This document shows positions 1 through 9,586 of a stretch of DNA of 64,000 bases, piece by piece. Origin of the DNA: Candidatus Nanopelagicus hibericus. GTDB taxonomy: Bacteria; Actinomycetota; Actinomycetes; Nanopelagicales; Nanopelagicaceae. The stretch spans positions 124,001 to 188,000 of the forward strand of contig NZ_CP016771.1 in assembly GCF_002288005.1 (NCBI RefSeq), given 5' to 3'. Below the pieces are notes generated by a model. The model did no database searches. It was not told where the DNA came from and saw only the letters and a list, made by a program, of their open reading frames with translations. How positions within the stretch are numbered: position 1 is the first letter of the stretch; each line of letters opens with the position of its first letter. The position numbers were made by a program, and so were the translations under genes.

Positions 1-610
1 CAATTACATCCCAAACACTTTTTTGCCAGAGATAAAAGACAACTGCATCAACTGGCTCACCCTTAGTTGGGGTGTAAACAATCTTTGCCGATTGGATTGG
101 TTTAAAGCCACCGGGTCCAAAGGTCCAGCCAACTTGTTCCTCACTCATTTGCTGCAATTTCATTTGTGGGAATAGATAAAGTGGAAGCTTCATATCAAAT
201 GGAATAAGCCCTAAACCTTGGCTATAAACCACTTTTTTACAATCATCCACCGGTTTATATAAATATCCCTCACCAGATAATTCATCTCCTGATTTAGTTA
301 AGGTGATTTGCCGCTTTGACTCAACCCCTTCAGATTGGAAGGTGAAATCTAGGGTTAATTGATCTGCAGCCAACTTTCCGGTAAAAACACCGTAGGAGCT
401 ATCTTTTTGATAGTTATAAAAAATTAGTTCACCAGTTAACTGATCAGCCCTTGGATCTTTTATTTGCAATAAAGAGCTTGAGTCACCAATAGTTGCGTGG
501 TAGCAGCTTTGTAATGTGGAAGTGCTTGGGAAAAATTGAGGTTGAAACAAACCAAATAAAAATGCAATAATCAAAATTGCAATTGGTATAAAAATATTTC
601 TACGAGCCAA
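1..610 (-). CDS. Membrane-anchored or secreted protein of unknown function (3' end outside window)
   Basis: An open minus-strand frame runs from a TTG at 610 to the window edge without a stop (203 codons seen). The TTG lies 3 bases after the stop of the upstream hemolysin III gene and has an AAAGG ribosome site 7-8 bases before it, so the two genes are co-transcribed. The N-terminus is one hydrophobic helix (about residues 5-21, rich in I, F and L), a signal peptide or membrane anchor; the rest is polar with several beta-like stretches (for example LTLDFTF and RQITLT). I recognise no family. The C-terminus is lost beyond base 1. Confidence 0.6.
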   Translation of the reverse strand, partial: MARRNIFIPIAILIIAFLFGLFQPQFFPSTSTLQSCYHATIGDSSSLLQIKDPRADQLTGELIFYNYQKDSSYGVFTGKLAADQLTLDFTFQSEGVESKRQITLTKSGDELSGEGYLYKPVDDCKKVVYSQGLGLIPFDMKLPLYLFPQMKLQQMSEEQVGWTFGPGGFKPIQSAKIVYTPTKGEPVDAVVFYLWQKSVWDVI

Positions 611-613
611 CTT

Positions 614-1249
614 TTAACCTTTCAAAAATACCGTCAATACCGCAGCAACAAAGTGGCAGATAAAAGCGGCTGCAGTCATTGCGTGAAATAACTCATGAAA
701 GCCAAACCAGTTTATGGAAAAATTTGGTTTTTTAAGCGCGTAAATCACTCCGCCTGCGGAGTATAAAACTCCACCAACTAGAATTAAAACAAAGATTACA
801 ACTCCACCAGATTTTAGAAACTCTGGCATATAAATAACCGCCGCCCATCCAAGTGCAATATATCCAGAGACATATAACCAACGGGGTGCAGATAGCCAAA
901 ATATTCGAAGAAGTGAGCTAAGCAGAGCGCCACCCCAAGCTAGGATTAACAAAATTCTTGCTTGATCAGCCTCTAATAGGTAAATCGCAAATGGTGTGTA
1001 GGTACCGGCAATTAGAATTGAAATATTTGAATGATCAATTCTGCGCCAGATCGCTCGGTTTTTATCACTCCAACCAACCCGGTGATATAAGGCGCTGCAG
1101 GTAAATAAAGTAACTGCGGTTAGAGTGAATATCCCTAAGGTAATTCGCCCACGAAGTTCATCAGCCAAAGTAATAAGGATTAACCCTGCCACCAGGCTGA
1201 TTGGCGACATCACTAAATGGACCACACCTCGCAATTTTGGCTTTCTCAC
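614..1249 (-). CDS. Hemolysin III family (PAQR/YqfA-like) membrane protein
   Basis: A 211-residue polytopic membrane protein starting with GTG at 1249. It carries the hemolysin III/AdipoR signature: an N-terminal HLVMSP segment, the CSALYHR motif after the second helix, the RIDHSNI motif with its histidine, and a C-terminal HELFH...HF cluster. These conserved histidines form a zinc site in the superfamily. About seven hydrophobic helices are visible. Family members are often called hemolysins from a Bacillus cereus protein, but most act as membrane hydrolase-like or stress proteins of uncertain substrate. A TATGGT box ends 6 bases before the GTG, so translation may be leaderless. A short anchored protein follows 3 bases downstream. 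Confidence 0.85.
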   Translation of the reverse strand: MRKPKLRGVVHLVMSPISLVAGLILITLADELRGRITLGIFTLTAVTLFTCSALYHRVGWSDKNRAIWRRIDHSNISILIAGTYTPFAIYLLEADQARILLILAWGGALLSSLLRIFWLSAPRWLYVSGYIALGWAAVIYMPEFLKSGGVVIFVLILVGGVLYSAGGVIYALKKPNFSINWFGFHELFHAMTAAAFICHFVAAVLTVFLKG

Positions 1250-1255
1250 CTATTA

Positions 1256-1261
1256 ACCATA
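1256..1261 (-). promoter_or_regulatory. Candidate leaderless -10 box of the hemolysin III gene
   Basis: Read on the minus strand the box is TATGGT, followed by exactly 6 bases and then GTG. Actinobacterial leaderless mRNAs start at the start codon, with TAnnnT about 7 bases upstream. No clear ribosome site precedes the GTG. The -35 region is unconvincing. Confidence 0.4.
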
Positions 1262-1296
1262 GGCGTGGATTGTGCGACCACTTCGGCGTGTCGTAA

Positions 1297-1311
1297 CCAT
1301 AAGATTTATGG
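1297..1311. promoter_or_regulatory. Inverted repeat CCATAA-GAT-TTATGG between divergent genes
   Basis: A perfect 6-base inverted repeat with a 3-base centre lies in the space between the divergent hemolysin III and rpsL transcription units, 22 bases upstream of the rpsL -35 box. It could be an operator. A related TAACCATA string also occurs at 1254-1261 as a direct repeat. Its function is unknown. Confidence 0.3.
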
Positions 1312-1332
1312 GGTAGGAGTAGAACCACCGTT

Positions 1333-1362
1333 TTGACCGAGGCGGTGGCACTGGGCTACCCT
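1333..1362 (+). promoter_or_regulatory. rpsL operon promoter, TTGACC-N18-TACCCT
   Basis: TTGACC lies at 1333-1338 and TACCCT at 1357-1362, with an 18-base spacer. The same TTGACC-N18-TAnnnT layout is seen before rplM (22709) and the cyclophilin gene (41629). It would start a leader of about 180 bases before rpsL. The 1250-1546 gap holds this promoter, two inverted repeats and no convincing gene. Confidence 0.6.
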
Positions 1363-1446
1363 TCCCGTCCTGCTCTTTTCAACTTAGGAGCTGCACTAAA
1401 ACATGCAATTTCGATTGCATCTTATCTGCAAGGAATGGGCAACACG

Positions 1447-1465
1447 CCCGACCTCGTGGGTCGGG
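1447..1465 (+). other. Perfect 7-bp hairpin in the rpsL leader
   Basis: CCCGACC (1447-1453) and GGTCGGG (1459-1465) flank a 5-base loop. No T-run follows, so it is not a standard terminator. Inside the roughly 180-base leader it may take part in autoregulation (S7 and S12 in other bacteria) or mRNA processing. The role is inferred. Confidence 0.45.
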
Positions 1466-1546
1466 AAAGTGTGGTGATTTGTAAGAAAAAAGTTTGGATA
1501 AATAATTTTAAAAGTTATTTATAACTTCAAGTAACTAGGAGATGTA

Positions 1547-1921
1547 GTGCCAACTATTCAGCAGCTGGTCCGTAAGGGCCGCGCCGAGAAGACAGATAAG
1601 ACGAGCACGCCTGCATTAAAAGGTAGCCCGCAACGTCGTGGCGTTTGCACACGTGTTTACACAACTACACCGAAGAAGCCAAACTCTGCGCTTCGTAAAG
1701 TTGCACGTGTACGTCTAACAAGTGGCATGGAAGTAACTGCATACATTCCTGGTGAAGGTCATAACTTGCAAGAGCATTCAATTGTTTTAGTTCGTGGTGG
1801 ACGTGTTAAAGATCTACCTGGAGTTCGTTACAAAATTGTTCGTGGTTCCCTTGATACCCAAGGTGTTAAAGATCGTAAGCAATCACGCTCTCGTTATGGT
1901 GCAAAGAAGGAGAAGAAGTAA
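1547..1921 (+). CDS. rpsL: 30S ribosomal protein S12
   Basis: A 124-residue S12 of normal length starting with GTG at 1547, preceded by AGGAGA at 1537-1542. It sits at the decoding centre and helps monitor codon-anticodon pairing. The conserved [10 protein letters not shown] block keeps lysine at the site where substitutions give streptomycin resistance in other bacteria, and the second conserved loop near [12 protein letters not shown] is also intact. It is first gene of the str operon, and its TAA overlaps the rpsG ATG by one base. Confidence 0.97.
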   Translation: MPTIQQLVRKGRAEKTDKTSTPALKGSPQRRGVCTRVYTTTPKKPNSALRKVARVRLTSGMEVTAYIPGEGHNLQEHSIVLVRGGRVKDLPGVRYKIVRGSLDTQGVKDRKQSRSRYGAKKEKK

Positions 1922-2391
1922 TGCCACGTAAAGGCCCGGTCGCAAAAGATCCAGTTGTTGCAGATCCTGTATACAGCTCACCTGTGGTTACATCTTTAAT
2001 CAATAAAGTATTAGTGCATGGTAAAAGATCTACCGCCGAAGCCATTGTTTATGGTGCATTGGAAAATTGCCGCACAAAAACAAGTGGTGATCCAGTAATT
2101 GTATTAAAGCGTGCATTAGACAATGTGAAACCAACTGTTGAAGTTCGCTCCCGCCGTGTTGGCGGAGCTACTTATCAAGTACCAGTTGAGGTAAAGCCAG
2201 CTCGGGCATTAGCTCTGGGTCTTCGTTGGATCGTTGATAACTCCAGAGAACGCCGCGAGAAGTCAATGGCAGAGCGATTAGGAAATGAATTAATTGATGC
2301 CAGCAATGGCTTAGGCGCAGCGGTTAAAAAGCGCGAAGACACCCACAAGATGGCTGAAGCAAACAAGGCGTTTGCTCACTATCGCTGGTAA
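1921..2391 (+). CDS. rpsG: 30S ribosomal protein S7
   Basis: A 156-residue S7 that nucleates assembly of the 30S head and touches the E-site tRNA. Recognisable blocks are the N-terminal MPRKGPV, the [19 protein letters not shown] motif and the C-terminal [15 protein letters not shown]. Length equals the bacterial norm. It overlaps the rpsL stop by one base and is followed by fusA after a short spacer that carries the fusA ribosome site. In enterobacteria S7 represses the str operon; here the leader hairpin before rpsL is the only visible candidate target. Confidence 0.97.
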   Translation: MPRKGPVAKDPVVADPVYSSPVVTSLINKVLVHGKRSTAEAIVYGALENCRTKTSGDPVIVLKRALDNVKPTVEVRSRRVGGATYQVPVEVKPARALALGLRWIVDNSRERREKSMAERLGNELIDASNGLGAAVKKREDTHKMAEANKAFAHYRW

Positions 2392-2422
2392 TAAAAGAGA
2401 CAACGGAAGGGGAGAGAAGAAA

Positions 2423-4525
2423 ATGTCAGTTGCAACTGCAGTTGATTTAGCCAAGGTTCGAAACATTGGAATCATGGCGCACATCGACGCGGGCAAAACC
2501 ACAACAACTGAGCGAATTCTTTTCTACACCGGAATTAATTACAAAATTGGTGAGGTTCATGAGGGCGCTGCCACTATGGACTGGATGGAACAAGAGCAAG
2601 AGCGTGGAATCACAATTACCTCCGCTGCCACCACATGCCATTGGAAAGATCACATGATTAATATCATTGATACTCCTGGCCACGTAGATTTCACCGTGGA
2701 GGTTGAGCGTTCTCTTCGAGTATTAGATGGCGCAGTTGCAGTATTTGATGGTGTGGCAGGGGTTGAGCCACAATCTGAAACTGTTTGGCGCCAAGCAGAT
2801 CGTTATAACGTTCCTCGTATTTGTTTTGTTAACAAACTAGATCGCACCGGTGCATCCTTTGATCGCTGCGTGGATATGATCAAGTCTCGGCTTAATGCAA
2901 CGCCGCTAGTACTACAAATTCCAATCGGTGTTGAGGGTGATTTCCTAGGTGTGGTTGATTTAATTGCAATGAAGGCACTTGTCTGGCCGGGTGAGACTAA
3001 AAAAGGTGAAGATTATTTAGTAGAAGAGATTCCAGCAAACTTAGCTGAGAAGGCAAAGAAGGCACGCCATGATTTAATTGAAACTTTAGCTGAGTCAGAT
3101 GATGCGGTAATGGAGAAGTACTTAGAGGGTGCAGAATTAACTGAAGAAGAAATCATTGCTGGCATCCGTCGGGCAACTCTTGCTGACAAGGCAACACCGG
3201 TGCTTACCGGCTCAGCATTTAAGAATAAAGGTGTGCAACCAATGTTGGATGCGGTCAATCGTTATCTACCAAGCCCACTTGATATCAAAGCAATTGTTGG
3301 TCATAAACAAGGTGATCCTGCTACCGCCATTGAGCGCCAACCAAACAATAATGAGCCGTTCTCAGCTCTTGCTTTTAAAATTATGCGAGATCCCCATCTA
3401 GGTAAATTGACCTTCGTTCGGATTTACTCCGGCTCACTAACAGCTGGAACTGCAGTACTTAACTCAACTAAAGATAGAAAAGAAAGAATCGGAAAGATTT
3501 ATCAGATGCACGCAAATAAGCGTGAGGAGATGGATTCAGCCGGAGCCGGAATGATTATCGCGGTAATGGGTCTAAAGGACACCACCACCGGTGAAACATT
3601 ATGTGATGTAGATAAGCCAGTAATTTTAGAATCAATGGATTTCCCAGCACCAGTTATTTCAGTAGCAATCGAACCAAAGACCAAGGCAGATCAAGAAAAA
3701 CTTGGCATCGCAATCCAATCTTTAGCAGAGGAAGATCCAACCTTCCATGTGAAATCAGATGAAGAGACAGGCCAGACCATTATTTCTGGAATGGGTGAGC
3801 TGCACTTAGAGATTTTGGTAGATCGCATGAAGCGTGAGTTTAAAGTTGAAGCAAATGTTGGTAAGCCACAGGTTGCATACCGCGAAACACTTCGCAAAAC
3901 AGTTAGCCGTTATGACTACACCCATAAGAAACAATCTGGTGGATCTGGTCAGTTTGCAAAGATTCAAATCTCAGTAGAGCCACTTCCAACTGGTTCTGAA
4001 GAGCCTTATGAATTCGTAAATAAAATTACTGGCGGACGTATTCCAAAGGAGTACATCCCATCTGTTGATGATGGTTGCCAGGAAGCACTCGCTAGTGGAC
4101 CACTTGCTGGTTATCCATTAGTTGATGTGAAAGTAACTCTTCTTGATGGCGCTTATCATGATGTTGACTCATCAGAGCTTGCCTTCAAGATTGCTGGCAT
4201 CGCAGCATTTAAGGAAGCAGCAAAACTTGCTGGTCCAGTTCTGCTAGAGCCAGTTATGTCGGTTGAAGTTATTACCCCTGAAGATTTCATGGGTGATGTC
4301 ATCGGCGACATTAATAGTCGTCGTGGTCAAATCTTGGCCATGGATGAGCGGTCAGGTGCCCGAATCGTTAAGGCACTAGTGCCACTGTCAGAGATGTTCG
4401 GCTACGTCGGAGATCTTCGCAGCAGGACACAAGGTCGCGCGAGCTACAGCATGCAATTTGATTCGTATGCCGAAGTTCCACAAGCGGTATCGAAAGAAAT
4501 CATTGCGAAGGTTCGCGGCGAGTAA
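2423..4525 (+). CDS. fusA: Translation elongation factor G
   Basis: EF-G is the GTPase that moves tRNAs and mRNA through the ribosome. From ATG 2423 it has 700 residues, the usual size. The G1 loop [14 protein letters not shown] lies near residues 18-31, followed by the RGITI switch, DTPGHVDF (G3) and NKLDR (G4); domains II-V follow, including the domain IV loop region and the C-terminal [13 protein letters not shown] block. An in-frame ATG at 2372 would add 17 residues overlapping the end of rpsG. I reject it because an AAGGGGAGA ribosome site precedes 2423 and the protein start [19 protein letters not shown] matches the family. Confidence 0.97.
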   Translation: MSVATAVDLAKVRNIGIMAHIDAGKTTTTERILFYTGINYKIGEVHEGAATMDWMEQEQERGITITSAATTCHWKDHMINIIDTPGHVDFTVEVERSLRVLDGAVAVFDGVAGVEPQSETVWRQADRYNVPRICFVNKLDRTGASFDRCVDMIKSRLNATPLVLQIPIGVEGDFLGVVDLIAMKALVWPGETKKGEDYLVEEIPANLAEKAKKARHDLIETLAESDDAVMEKYLEGAELTEEEIIAGIRRATLADKATPVLTGSAFKNKGVQPMLDAVNRYLPSPLDIKAIVGHKQGDPATAIERQPNNNEPFSALAFKIMRDPHLGKLTFVRIYSGSLTAGTAVLNSTKDRKERIGKIYQMHANKREEMDSAGAGMIIAVMGLKDTTTGETLCDVDKPVILESMDFPAPVISVAIEPKTKADQEKLGIAIQSLAEEDPTFHVKSDEETGQTIISGMGELHLEILVDRMKREFKVEANVGKPQVAYRETLRKTVSRYDYTHKKQSGGSGQFAKIQISVEPLPTGSEEPYEFVNKITGGRIPKEYIPSVDDGCQEALASGPLAGYPLVDVKVTLLDGAYHDVDSSELAFKIAGIAAFKEAAKLAGPVLLEPVMSVEVITPEDFMGDVIGDINSRRGQILAMDERSGARIVKALVPLSEMFGYVGDLRSRTQGRASYSMQFDSYAEVPQAVSKEIIAKVRGE

Positions 4526-4586
4526 AACCGCAACGACCAGAGCGAAAATCCGAAATAACTACTAACAGCAAAAACAGGAGGAAAAA

Positions 4587-5780
4587 GTGACAAAGGCGAA
4601 GTTCGAGCGGACCAAACCGCACGTAAACATCGGCACCATTGGTCACATTGACCACGGTAAGACAACTCTTACTGCGGCGATTTCCAAGGTGCTTCATGAC
4701 AAGTTCCCGGATGTAAATCCGCTGATGAATTTTGATCAAATTGATAAGGCGCCAGAAGAGCGTCAACGCGGTATTACTATTTCTATCGCACACATTGAGT
4801 ACCAAACTGAGAAGCGTCACTACGCACACGTTGACTGTCCAGGTCACGCTGACTACATCAAGAACATGATCACTGGTGCAGCACAAATGGATGGCGCAAT
4901 TTTGGTAGTAGCCGCAACTGATGGACCAATGCCACAAACTAAGGAGCACGTACTTCTTGCTCGCCAAGTTGGAGTGCCTTCAATCATTGTTGCGTTAAAC
5001 AAAACTGACATGGTTGATGATGCTGAAATTCTTGAGCTAGTAGAGATGGAAGTTCGTGAACTTCTAAACAAGTACGAGTTCCCAGGAGATACCACTCCAA
5101 TCGTTCGCATCTCAGCGCTTAAAGCACTTGAGGGTGATCAGAAGTGGGTTGATGCATTGCTTGAGTTGATGAATCAAGTTGATAGCTTTATTCCACAACC
5201 AACACGCGAGATTGAAAAACCATTCCTAATGCCAGTAGAAGATGTATTCACTATTACTGGTCGCGGAACTGTTGTTACTGGTCGTATCGAGCGCGGAATT
5301 GTTAAGGTCAACGAAGAGGTTGAAATCGTTGGTATCCGTCTAGATGCCCAAAAGACAATTGTTACTGGTGTTGAAATGTTCCGTAAGTTACTTGATGAGG
5401 GTCAGGCCGGCGAAAACGTTGGTTTACTTCTTCGTGGAACTAAGCGGGAAGATGTTGAGCGTGGTCAGGTTGTTTGTAAGCCTGGATCAATTACACCTCA
5501 CACAGATTTCGAAGCCTCTGCATACATCCTTTCAAAGGATGAGGGTGGTCGTCACACACCATTCTTTAACAACTACCGTCCTCAGTTCTACTTCCGCACA
5601 ACGGATGTAACTGGCGTAGTAACACTGCCATCTGGTACTGAAATGGTTATGCCTGGCGATAACACCGCTATGACTGTAACTCTTATTCAGCCAGTTGCAA
5701 TGGAAGAGGGACTTCGCTTTGCGATCAGAGAAGGTGGCCGCACCGTTGGTGCAGGTCGCGTAACCAAGATCGTCAAGTAA
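4587..5780 (+). CDS. tuf: Translation elongation factor Tu
   Basis: EF-Tu carries aminoacyl-tRNA to the ribosome. It has 397 residues and starts with GTG at 4587 behind AGGAGG. The nucleotide-binding motifs [19 protein letters not shown] and NKTD are all present, followed by domains 2 and 3 with the GRIERG and GGRHTPFF blocks. It is the last str-operon gene. Codon choice is visibly biased (many CGT, GGT and AAC codons), as expected for the most abundant protein. A strong hairpin follows at 5789-5826 before the S10 operon. Confidence 0.97.
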   Translation: MTKAKFERTKPHVNIGTIGHIDHGKTTLTAAISKVLHDKFPDVNPLMNFDQIDKAPEERQRGITISIAHIEYQTEKRHYAHVDCPGHADYIKNMITGAAQMDGAILVVAATDGPMPQTKEHVLLARQVGVPSIIVALNKTDMVDDAEILELVEMEVRELLNKYEFPGDTTPIVRISALKALEGDQKWVDALLELMNQVDSFIPQPTREIEKPFLMPVEDVFTITGRGTVVTGRIERGIVKVNEEVEIVGIRLDAQKTIVTGVEMFRKLLDEGQAGENVGLLLRGTKREDVERGQVVCKPGSITPHTDFEASAYILSKDEGGRHTPFFNNYRPQFYFRTTDVTGVVTLPSGTEMVMPGDNTAMTVTLIQPVAMEEGLRFAIREGGRTVGAGRVTKIVK

Positions 5781-5788
5781 AAACAGAA

Positions 5789-5826
5789 TTATTTCTGGGC
5801 TGCTGAAATATGTGGCCCAGAAATAA
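5789..5826 (+). terminator. 12-bp perfect stem-loop between tuf and rpsJ, without a T-run
   Basis: The arms 5789-5800 and 5815-5826 pair perfectly over 12 bases (TTATTTCTGGGC with GCCCAGAAATAA) around a 14-base loop. What follows is CTAAAAG rather than a T-tract. It may be a tail-less terminator or processing site that separates the str and S10 operons, or an S10-operon leader element. Only 32 bases remain between it and rpsJ, too few for a full promoter downstream. Confidence 0.55.
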
Positions 5827-5858
5827 CTAAAAGAAAACTAGTAAAGAAGGAGAGCAAA

Positions 5859-6167
5859 ATGGCCGGACAAAAGATCCGCATTAGGCTTAAGGCGTATGAC
5901 CACGAGGTGATTGATAGTTCAGCGAAAAAAATCGTTGAAACTGTTGAACGCACCGGGGCAACCGTCGCAGGCCCTGTTCCGCTGCCAACTGAGAAAAACA
6001 CTTACTGTGTTATTCGCTCTCCCCATAAATATAAAGATAGCCGCGAGCACTTTGAGATGCGCACCCATAAGCGCCTAATTGACATCATCGATCCAACTCC
6101 AAAAACAGTTGATTCCTTGATGCGTCTTGATTTGCCAGCTGGCGTTGACATTGAGATCAAGCTCTAA
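5859..6167 (+). CDS. rpsJ: 30S ribosomal protein S10
   Basis: A 102-residue S10 of the 30S head, which also binds NusB in antitermination complexes. The start [19 protein letters not shown] and the loop [24 protein letters not shown] are diagnostic. It is preceded by AAGGAG, opens the S10 operon (rpsJ-rplC-rplD-rplW-rplB-rpsS-rplV-rpsC-rplP-rpmC-rpsQ) and lies 32 bases after a strong stem-loop. Confidence 0.97.
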   Translation: MAGQKIRIRLKAYDHEVIDSSAKKIVETVERTGATVAGPVPLPTEKNTYCVIRSPHKYKDSREHFEMRTHKRLIDIIDPTPKTVDSLMRLDLPAGVDIEIKL

Positions 6168-6179
6168 GGGAATAAACAA

Positions 6180-6875
6180 ATGACAACTACGCAATCACGC
6201 TCATCTGCCATTAAAGGCATCTTGGGCACAAAGCTGGGTATGACTCAAGTCTTTGATTCCCAAAATAAAATTGTGCCAGTAACTGTTATTCAGGCTGGTC
6301 CTTGTGTGGTTACTCAAATTCGTTCAATTGAAAAAGATGGCTACACCGCTGTGCAACTTGCATTTGGTGCAACTGAGCCAAGAAAAGTTTCTAAGCCACA
6401 AACCGGCCAATTTGCAAAAGCTGGTGTGACACCACGTCGTGAGGTTTGTGAACTTCGAATTTCATCCACTGATGGCTACACCGTAGGTCAAGAATTAAAG
6501 GCAGATGTATTTGCAGCTGGTGAAATTATTGACGCCACCGGTACATCAAAAGGAAAAGGAACCGCTGGTGTTATGAAACGCCATGGTTTCTCTGGCATGG
6601 GTGCATCCCACGGTGTTGATAAGCGTCACCGTATGGGTGGTTCAGTTGGAAATAGAACTACACCAGGAAGAGTATTTAAGGGCAAGCGCATGACTGGCCG
6701 CATGGGTATTGACACCGTCACCACCCAAAATCTTTTAGTGCATTCAGTAGATGCTGAAAACAACAAAATATTAGTTCGCGGTTCAGTTCCTGGCGCAATT
6801 GGTGGCACAGTATTTATTCGCACAGCAGCCAAGATGACTGCAGCAGAGACTGTTAATACAAAGGTTGGTGCCTAA
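6180..6875 (+). CDS. rplC: 50S ribosomal protein L3
   Basis: L3 is an early-assembly protein whose long loop reaches the peptidyl-transferase centre. The protein is 231 residues, with a short Ser/Thr-rich N-terminal extension before the family start [13 protein letters not shown]. The central loop block [16 protein letters not shown] and the [18 protein letters not shown] region are conserved, including the Gln/His-type loop chemistry near the modification site. An AAGGGA ribosome site precedes ATG 6180. The TAA overlaps the rplD ATG by one base. Confidence 0.96.
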   Translation: MTTTQSRSSAIKGILGTKLGMTQVFDSQNKIVPVTVIQAGPCVVTQIRSIEKDGYTAVQLAFGATEPRKVSKPQTGQFAKAGVTPRREVCELRISSTDGYTVGQELKADVFAAGEIIDATGTSKGKGTAGVMKRHGFSGMGASHGVDKRHRMGGSVGNRTTPGRVFKGKRMTGRMGIDTVTTQNLLVHSVDAENNKILVRGSVPGAIGGTVFIRTAAKMTAAETVNTKVGA

Positions 6876-7552
6876 TGTCATTAAAAATTGAGGTTAAAGA
6901 TATTACTGGTAAGGCAACTGGTTCAATTGATCTGCCAGCAGCAATATTTGATGTGCAGGCGAATGTGCCATTAATTCACCAGGTGGTAGTTGCGCAATTA
7001 GCTGCAGCCAGAGCTGGAACCCATAAGGCTAAAAACCGTGGTGAGGTTTCAGGTGGTGGAAAGAAACCATTTAAGCAAAAAGGAACTGGTCGCGCTCGTC
7101 AGGGTTCAACCCGTTCACCAAACCAACGTCATGGTGGAGTTGCCCATGGTCCAGTCCCTCGTAAGTATGACCAACGCACACCTAAGAAAATGATTGCAGC
7201 AGCCTTAAAAGGTGTGCTCTCTGATCGTCAACGCGCTTCCCGGATTCATGCAGTTAGTGGTTTGGTGGAAGCAACAACTACTAAAGCTGCAATTGCAGCG
7301 GTGCGTCAATTCTCAGATCGCAAGAATTTATTAGTCGTCCTATCACGTAATGAGAATTCAGCCTGGCTATCACTTAGAAATCATGATGAACTTCATTTAA
7401 TTGTGAATGATCAATTAAATGCCTACGATGTTTTAGTTTCTGATGATGTGATTTTTTCTGAAGGTGCCCTTCGTGATTTCATCGCCGGACCTACAACTGG
7501 CAAAGGTGCAACCGCAGTTGCCCGTGAGAGTGAAGTAGGAGTATCAGCATGA
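6875..7552 (+). CDS. rplD: 50S ribosomal protein L4
   Basis: L4 lines the exit tunnel through a long basic loop, seen here as [23 protein letters not shown] and the following [16 protein letters not shown]. It has 225 residues, slightly long through an Ala/Thr-rich C-terminus. In other bacteria L4 is the autogenous repressor of the S10 operon, so the hairpin before rpsJ is a reasonable but untested target. It overlaps rplC by one base and rplW by four. Confidence 0.96.
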   Translation: MSLKIEVKDITGKATGSIDLPAAIFDVQANVPLIHQVVVAQLAAARAGTHKAKNRGEVSGGGKKPFKQKGTGRARQGSTRSPNQRHGGVAHGPVPRKYDQRTPKKMIAAALKGVLSDRQRASRIHAVSGLVEATTTKAAIAAVRQFSDRKNLLVVLSRNENSAWLSLRNHDELHLIVNDQLNAYDVLVSDDVIFSEGALRDFIAGPTTGKGATAVARESEVGVSA

Positions 7553-7842
7553 AAAACTACCGTGATGTATTACTAGCACCAGTGGTCTCGGAGAAGTCAT
7601 ACTCATTGCTAGATGGCAATAAGTACACATTCTTGGTATCACCTGATGCTAATAAGACTGAAATAAAGATTGCAGTAGAAAAAGTATTTAATGTAAAGGT
7701 ATTAAGTGTTAACACCATGAACCGCGAGGGTAAGCGCAAGCGAACCGCTTTAGGTTTTGGAAAACGTAAAGATACCAAGCGGGCAATTGTGCATGTAGCA
7801 GCTGGACAACGAATCGACATCTTTGGAGGACCAGTCTCCTAA
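7549..7842 (+). CDS. rplW: 50S ribosomal protein L23
   Basis: A 97-residue L23, the tunnel-exit protein that docks trigger factor and SRP. The start [18 protein letters not shown] and the [15 protein letters not shown] helix-strand are standard; the extended loop [19 protein letters not shown] contacts 23S rRNA. Its start overlaps the rplD stop by 4 bases, which suggests coupled translation. A small TCTCC/GGAGA inverted repeat overlaps its stop codon. Confidence 0.96.
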   Translation: MKNYRDVLLAPVVSEKSYSLLDGNKYTFLVSPDANKTEIKIAVEKVFNVKVLSVNTMNREGKRKRTALGFGKRKDTKRAIVHVAAGQRIDIFGGPVS

Positions 7843-7879
7843 GGAGATTGGGACTTGAATAGGAATAGGGAGAAGATAA

Positions 7880-8713
7880 ATGGCACTGCGTAATCTGAGG
7901 CCGATCACACCTGGTCAGCGCGGAGCAAGCGTTCCTGATTTTGAAGAGATCACTCGTCAAAAGCCAGAGAAATCTTTGGTCCGTCCGATCAACTCAAAAG
8001 GTGGTCGCAACGCAACTGGACGAGTAACCATGCGCCATCAAGGTGGCGGACACAAACGTGCCTATCGGTTAATAGATTTTATTCGCAACGATAAAGATGG
8101 TGTGCCAGCAAAGGTGGCACAGATTGAATACGATCCAAACCGCACTGCAAATATTGCACTACTTCACTTTGCTGATGGCGAGAAGCGTTACATCATCGCA
8201 CCAGATGGTTTAGTGCAAGGTGCAGCAATTGAGAATGGCCCAGCTGCAGATATTAAGCCAGGAAATAATTTGCCACTTCGTAATATTCCAGTTGGAACCA
8301 TGATTCATGCAATTGAACTTCGCCCAGGTGGGGGAGCAAAGATTGCCCGCTCTGCTGGTTCTGCGGTGCAGTTAGTTGCTAAAGATGGACCGTATGCACA
8401 AATTCGTATGCCATCTGGTGAAATTAGAAATATCGATGTTCGCTGCCGGGCAACTGTTGGCACAGTTGGTAATGCTGAGCAAGTAAATAGAAATTATGGA
8501 AAAGCTGGCCGAATGCGTTGGAAGGGTAAGCGCCCATCGGTTCGCGGTGTGGTTATGAACCCAGTAGATCACCCACATGGTGGTGGTGAGGGTAAAACTT
8601 CTGGTGGTCGCCACCCAGTTTCACCTTGGGGTCTACCTGAAAAGCGCACCCGTAAAAAGAAAGCAAGTGATTCTTTAATTATCCGTCGACGCAAGTCCAA
8701 TAAGAAGAGATAA
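7880..8713 (+). CDS. rplB: 50S ribosomal protein L2
   Basis: L2 is needed for subunit joining and peptidyl transfer. At 277 residues it has normal length. The C-terminal region contains [16 protein letters not shown] with the histidine that corresponds to the functionally important H229 of E. coli L2, and ends in a basic RRRKSNKKR tail. A ribosome site GGGAGAAG precedes the ATG at 7880 after a 37-base gap from rplW. Confidence 0.97.
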   Translation: MALRNLRPITPGQRGASVPDFEEITRQKPEKSLVRPINSKGGRNATGRVTMRHQGGGHKRAYRLIDFIRNDKDGVPAKVAQIEYDPNRTANIALLHFADGEKRYIIAPDGLVQGAAIENGPAADIKPGNNLPLRNIPVGTMIHAIELRPGGGAKIARSAGSAVQLVAKDGPYAQIRMPSGEIRNIDVRCRATVGTVGNAEQVNRNYGKAGRMRWKGKRPSVRGVVMNPVDHPHGGGEGKTSGGRHPVSPWGLPEKRTRKKKASDSLIIRRRKSNKKR

Positions 8714-8727
8714 GGGGGGATCTTAAG

Positions 8728-9015
8728 ATGCCACGCAGTTTAAAGAAGGGTCCTTTCGTTGATCTTCATCTATCTAAAAAGGTAGAGGAACAAAATGCGA
8801 AAAACACTAAAAATGTTATTAAAACTTGGTCACGTCGATCAATGATTACTCCGGACATGATTGGTCACACCATTGCAGTTCATGATGGTCGCAAACATGT
8901 GCCAGTTTTCATTACCGAGGCAATGATCGGTCACAAGCTTGGTGAGTTTTCACCAACTAGAACTTTCAAAGGTCACTCTCGTGCTGATGGAAAGGCGGTG
9001 GTAGTAAGTGAGTAA
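8728..9015 (+). CDS. rpsS: 30S ribosomal protein S19
   Basis: A 95-residue S19 in the 30S head that forms a pair with S13. Blocks [44 protein letters not shown] and [14 protein letters not shown] are diagnostic. It is preceded by an AAGGGGG ribosome site, and its last codons overlap the GTG start of rplV by 8 bases. Confidence 0.97.
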   Translation: MPRSLKKGPFVDLHLSKKVEEQNAKNTKNVIKTWSRRSMITPDMIGHTIAVHDGRKHVPVFITEAMIGHKLGEFSPTRTFKGHSRADGKAVVVSE

Positions 9016-9586
9016 TACCGACACCACTACCGCATTAGTTTCTCGCGCAGTACTTCGCGATTTACGTGCCACACCACAAAAAGCTCGTCGAGTTGTGAAT
9101 CTAGTTCGTGGACAACGTGCAGATACCGCACTTAACATGATGAAGTTTGCTAATCAGCCAGAGCTAGGACAAGCGATCTACACATTAATAGCCTCCGCTG
9201 TTTCAAATGCAAAGCAAAAAAATCCATCACTTCGTGATGCATCTGAGCTTTGGGTGGTTGAGGCGCTAGTTGATGAGGGCTTTACGATGAAGCGATATCG
9301 CCCACGTGCACAGGGGCGTGGTTTTGCAATTGATAAAAGGTCATCACAGGTCACCGTGGTGTTATCTGATGATAAGAATCTTCGCACTAATAAAAATTTA
9401 AAAGCTTCTCAGATGCAAAAGCCAAAGGCGAGACGAAAGCCAGCGGTAATTGCAGATAAGCCAGCACCAACAAAGGCAGCTGACTCGTTATCTGAAAAGC
9501 CAGCACCAAAGAAAGCGGCAGCTAAAAAAGCTACCGCTAAAAAAGCACCTGCCAAAAAGGCAGCAACCAAGAGAAAGGCCGAGTAA
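9008..9586 (+). CDS. rplV: 50S ribosomal protein L22 with a long Lys/Ala-rich tail
   Basis: L22 lines the exit tunnel. The core (about residues 1-118) has the family blocks [16 protein letters not shown] and [23 protein letters not shown]. The protein is 192 residues, whereas bacterial L22 is usually 110-130. The extra 70 or so residues form a low-complexity basic tail with repeated K/A/P units such as [10 protein letters not shown] and ending KRKAE, similar in style to histone H1. It starts with GTG at 9008 within the end of rpsS, and rpsC begins at the next base after its stop. Confidence 0.95.
   Translation: MSNTDTTTALVSRAVLRDLRATPQKARRVVNLVRGQRADTALNMMKFANQPELGQAIYTLIASAVSNAKQKNPSLRDASELWVVEALVDEGFTMKRYRPRAQGRGFAIDKRSSQVTVVLSDDKNLRTNKNLKASQMQKPKARRKPAVIADKPAPTKAADSLSEKPAPKKAAAKKATAKKAPAKKAATKRKAE

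Noticed and set aside
1333-1524. Open frame of 63 codons in the rpsL leader
   Set aside because: It begins at the -35 box of the rpsL promoter, has no ribosome site and includes the leader hairpin; composition is not protein-like.
2372-2422. Earlier start of fusA
   Set aside because: It overlaps the end of rpsG and adds 17 residues that no EF-G has; a better ribosome site precedes 2423.
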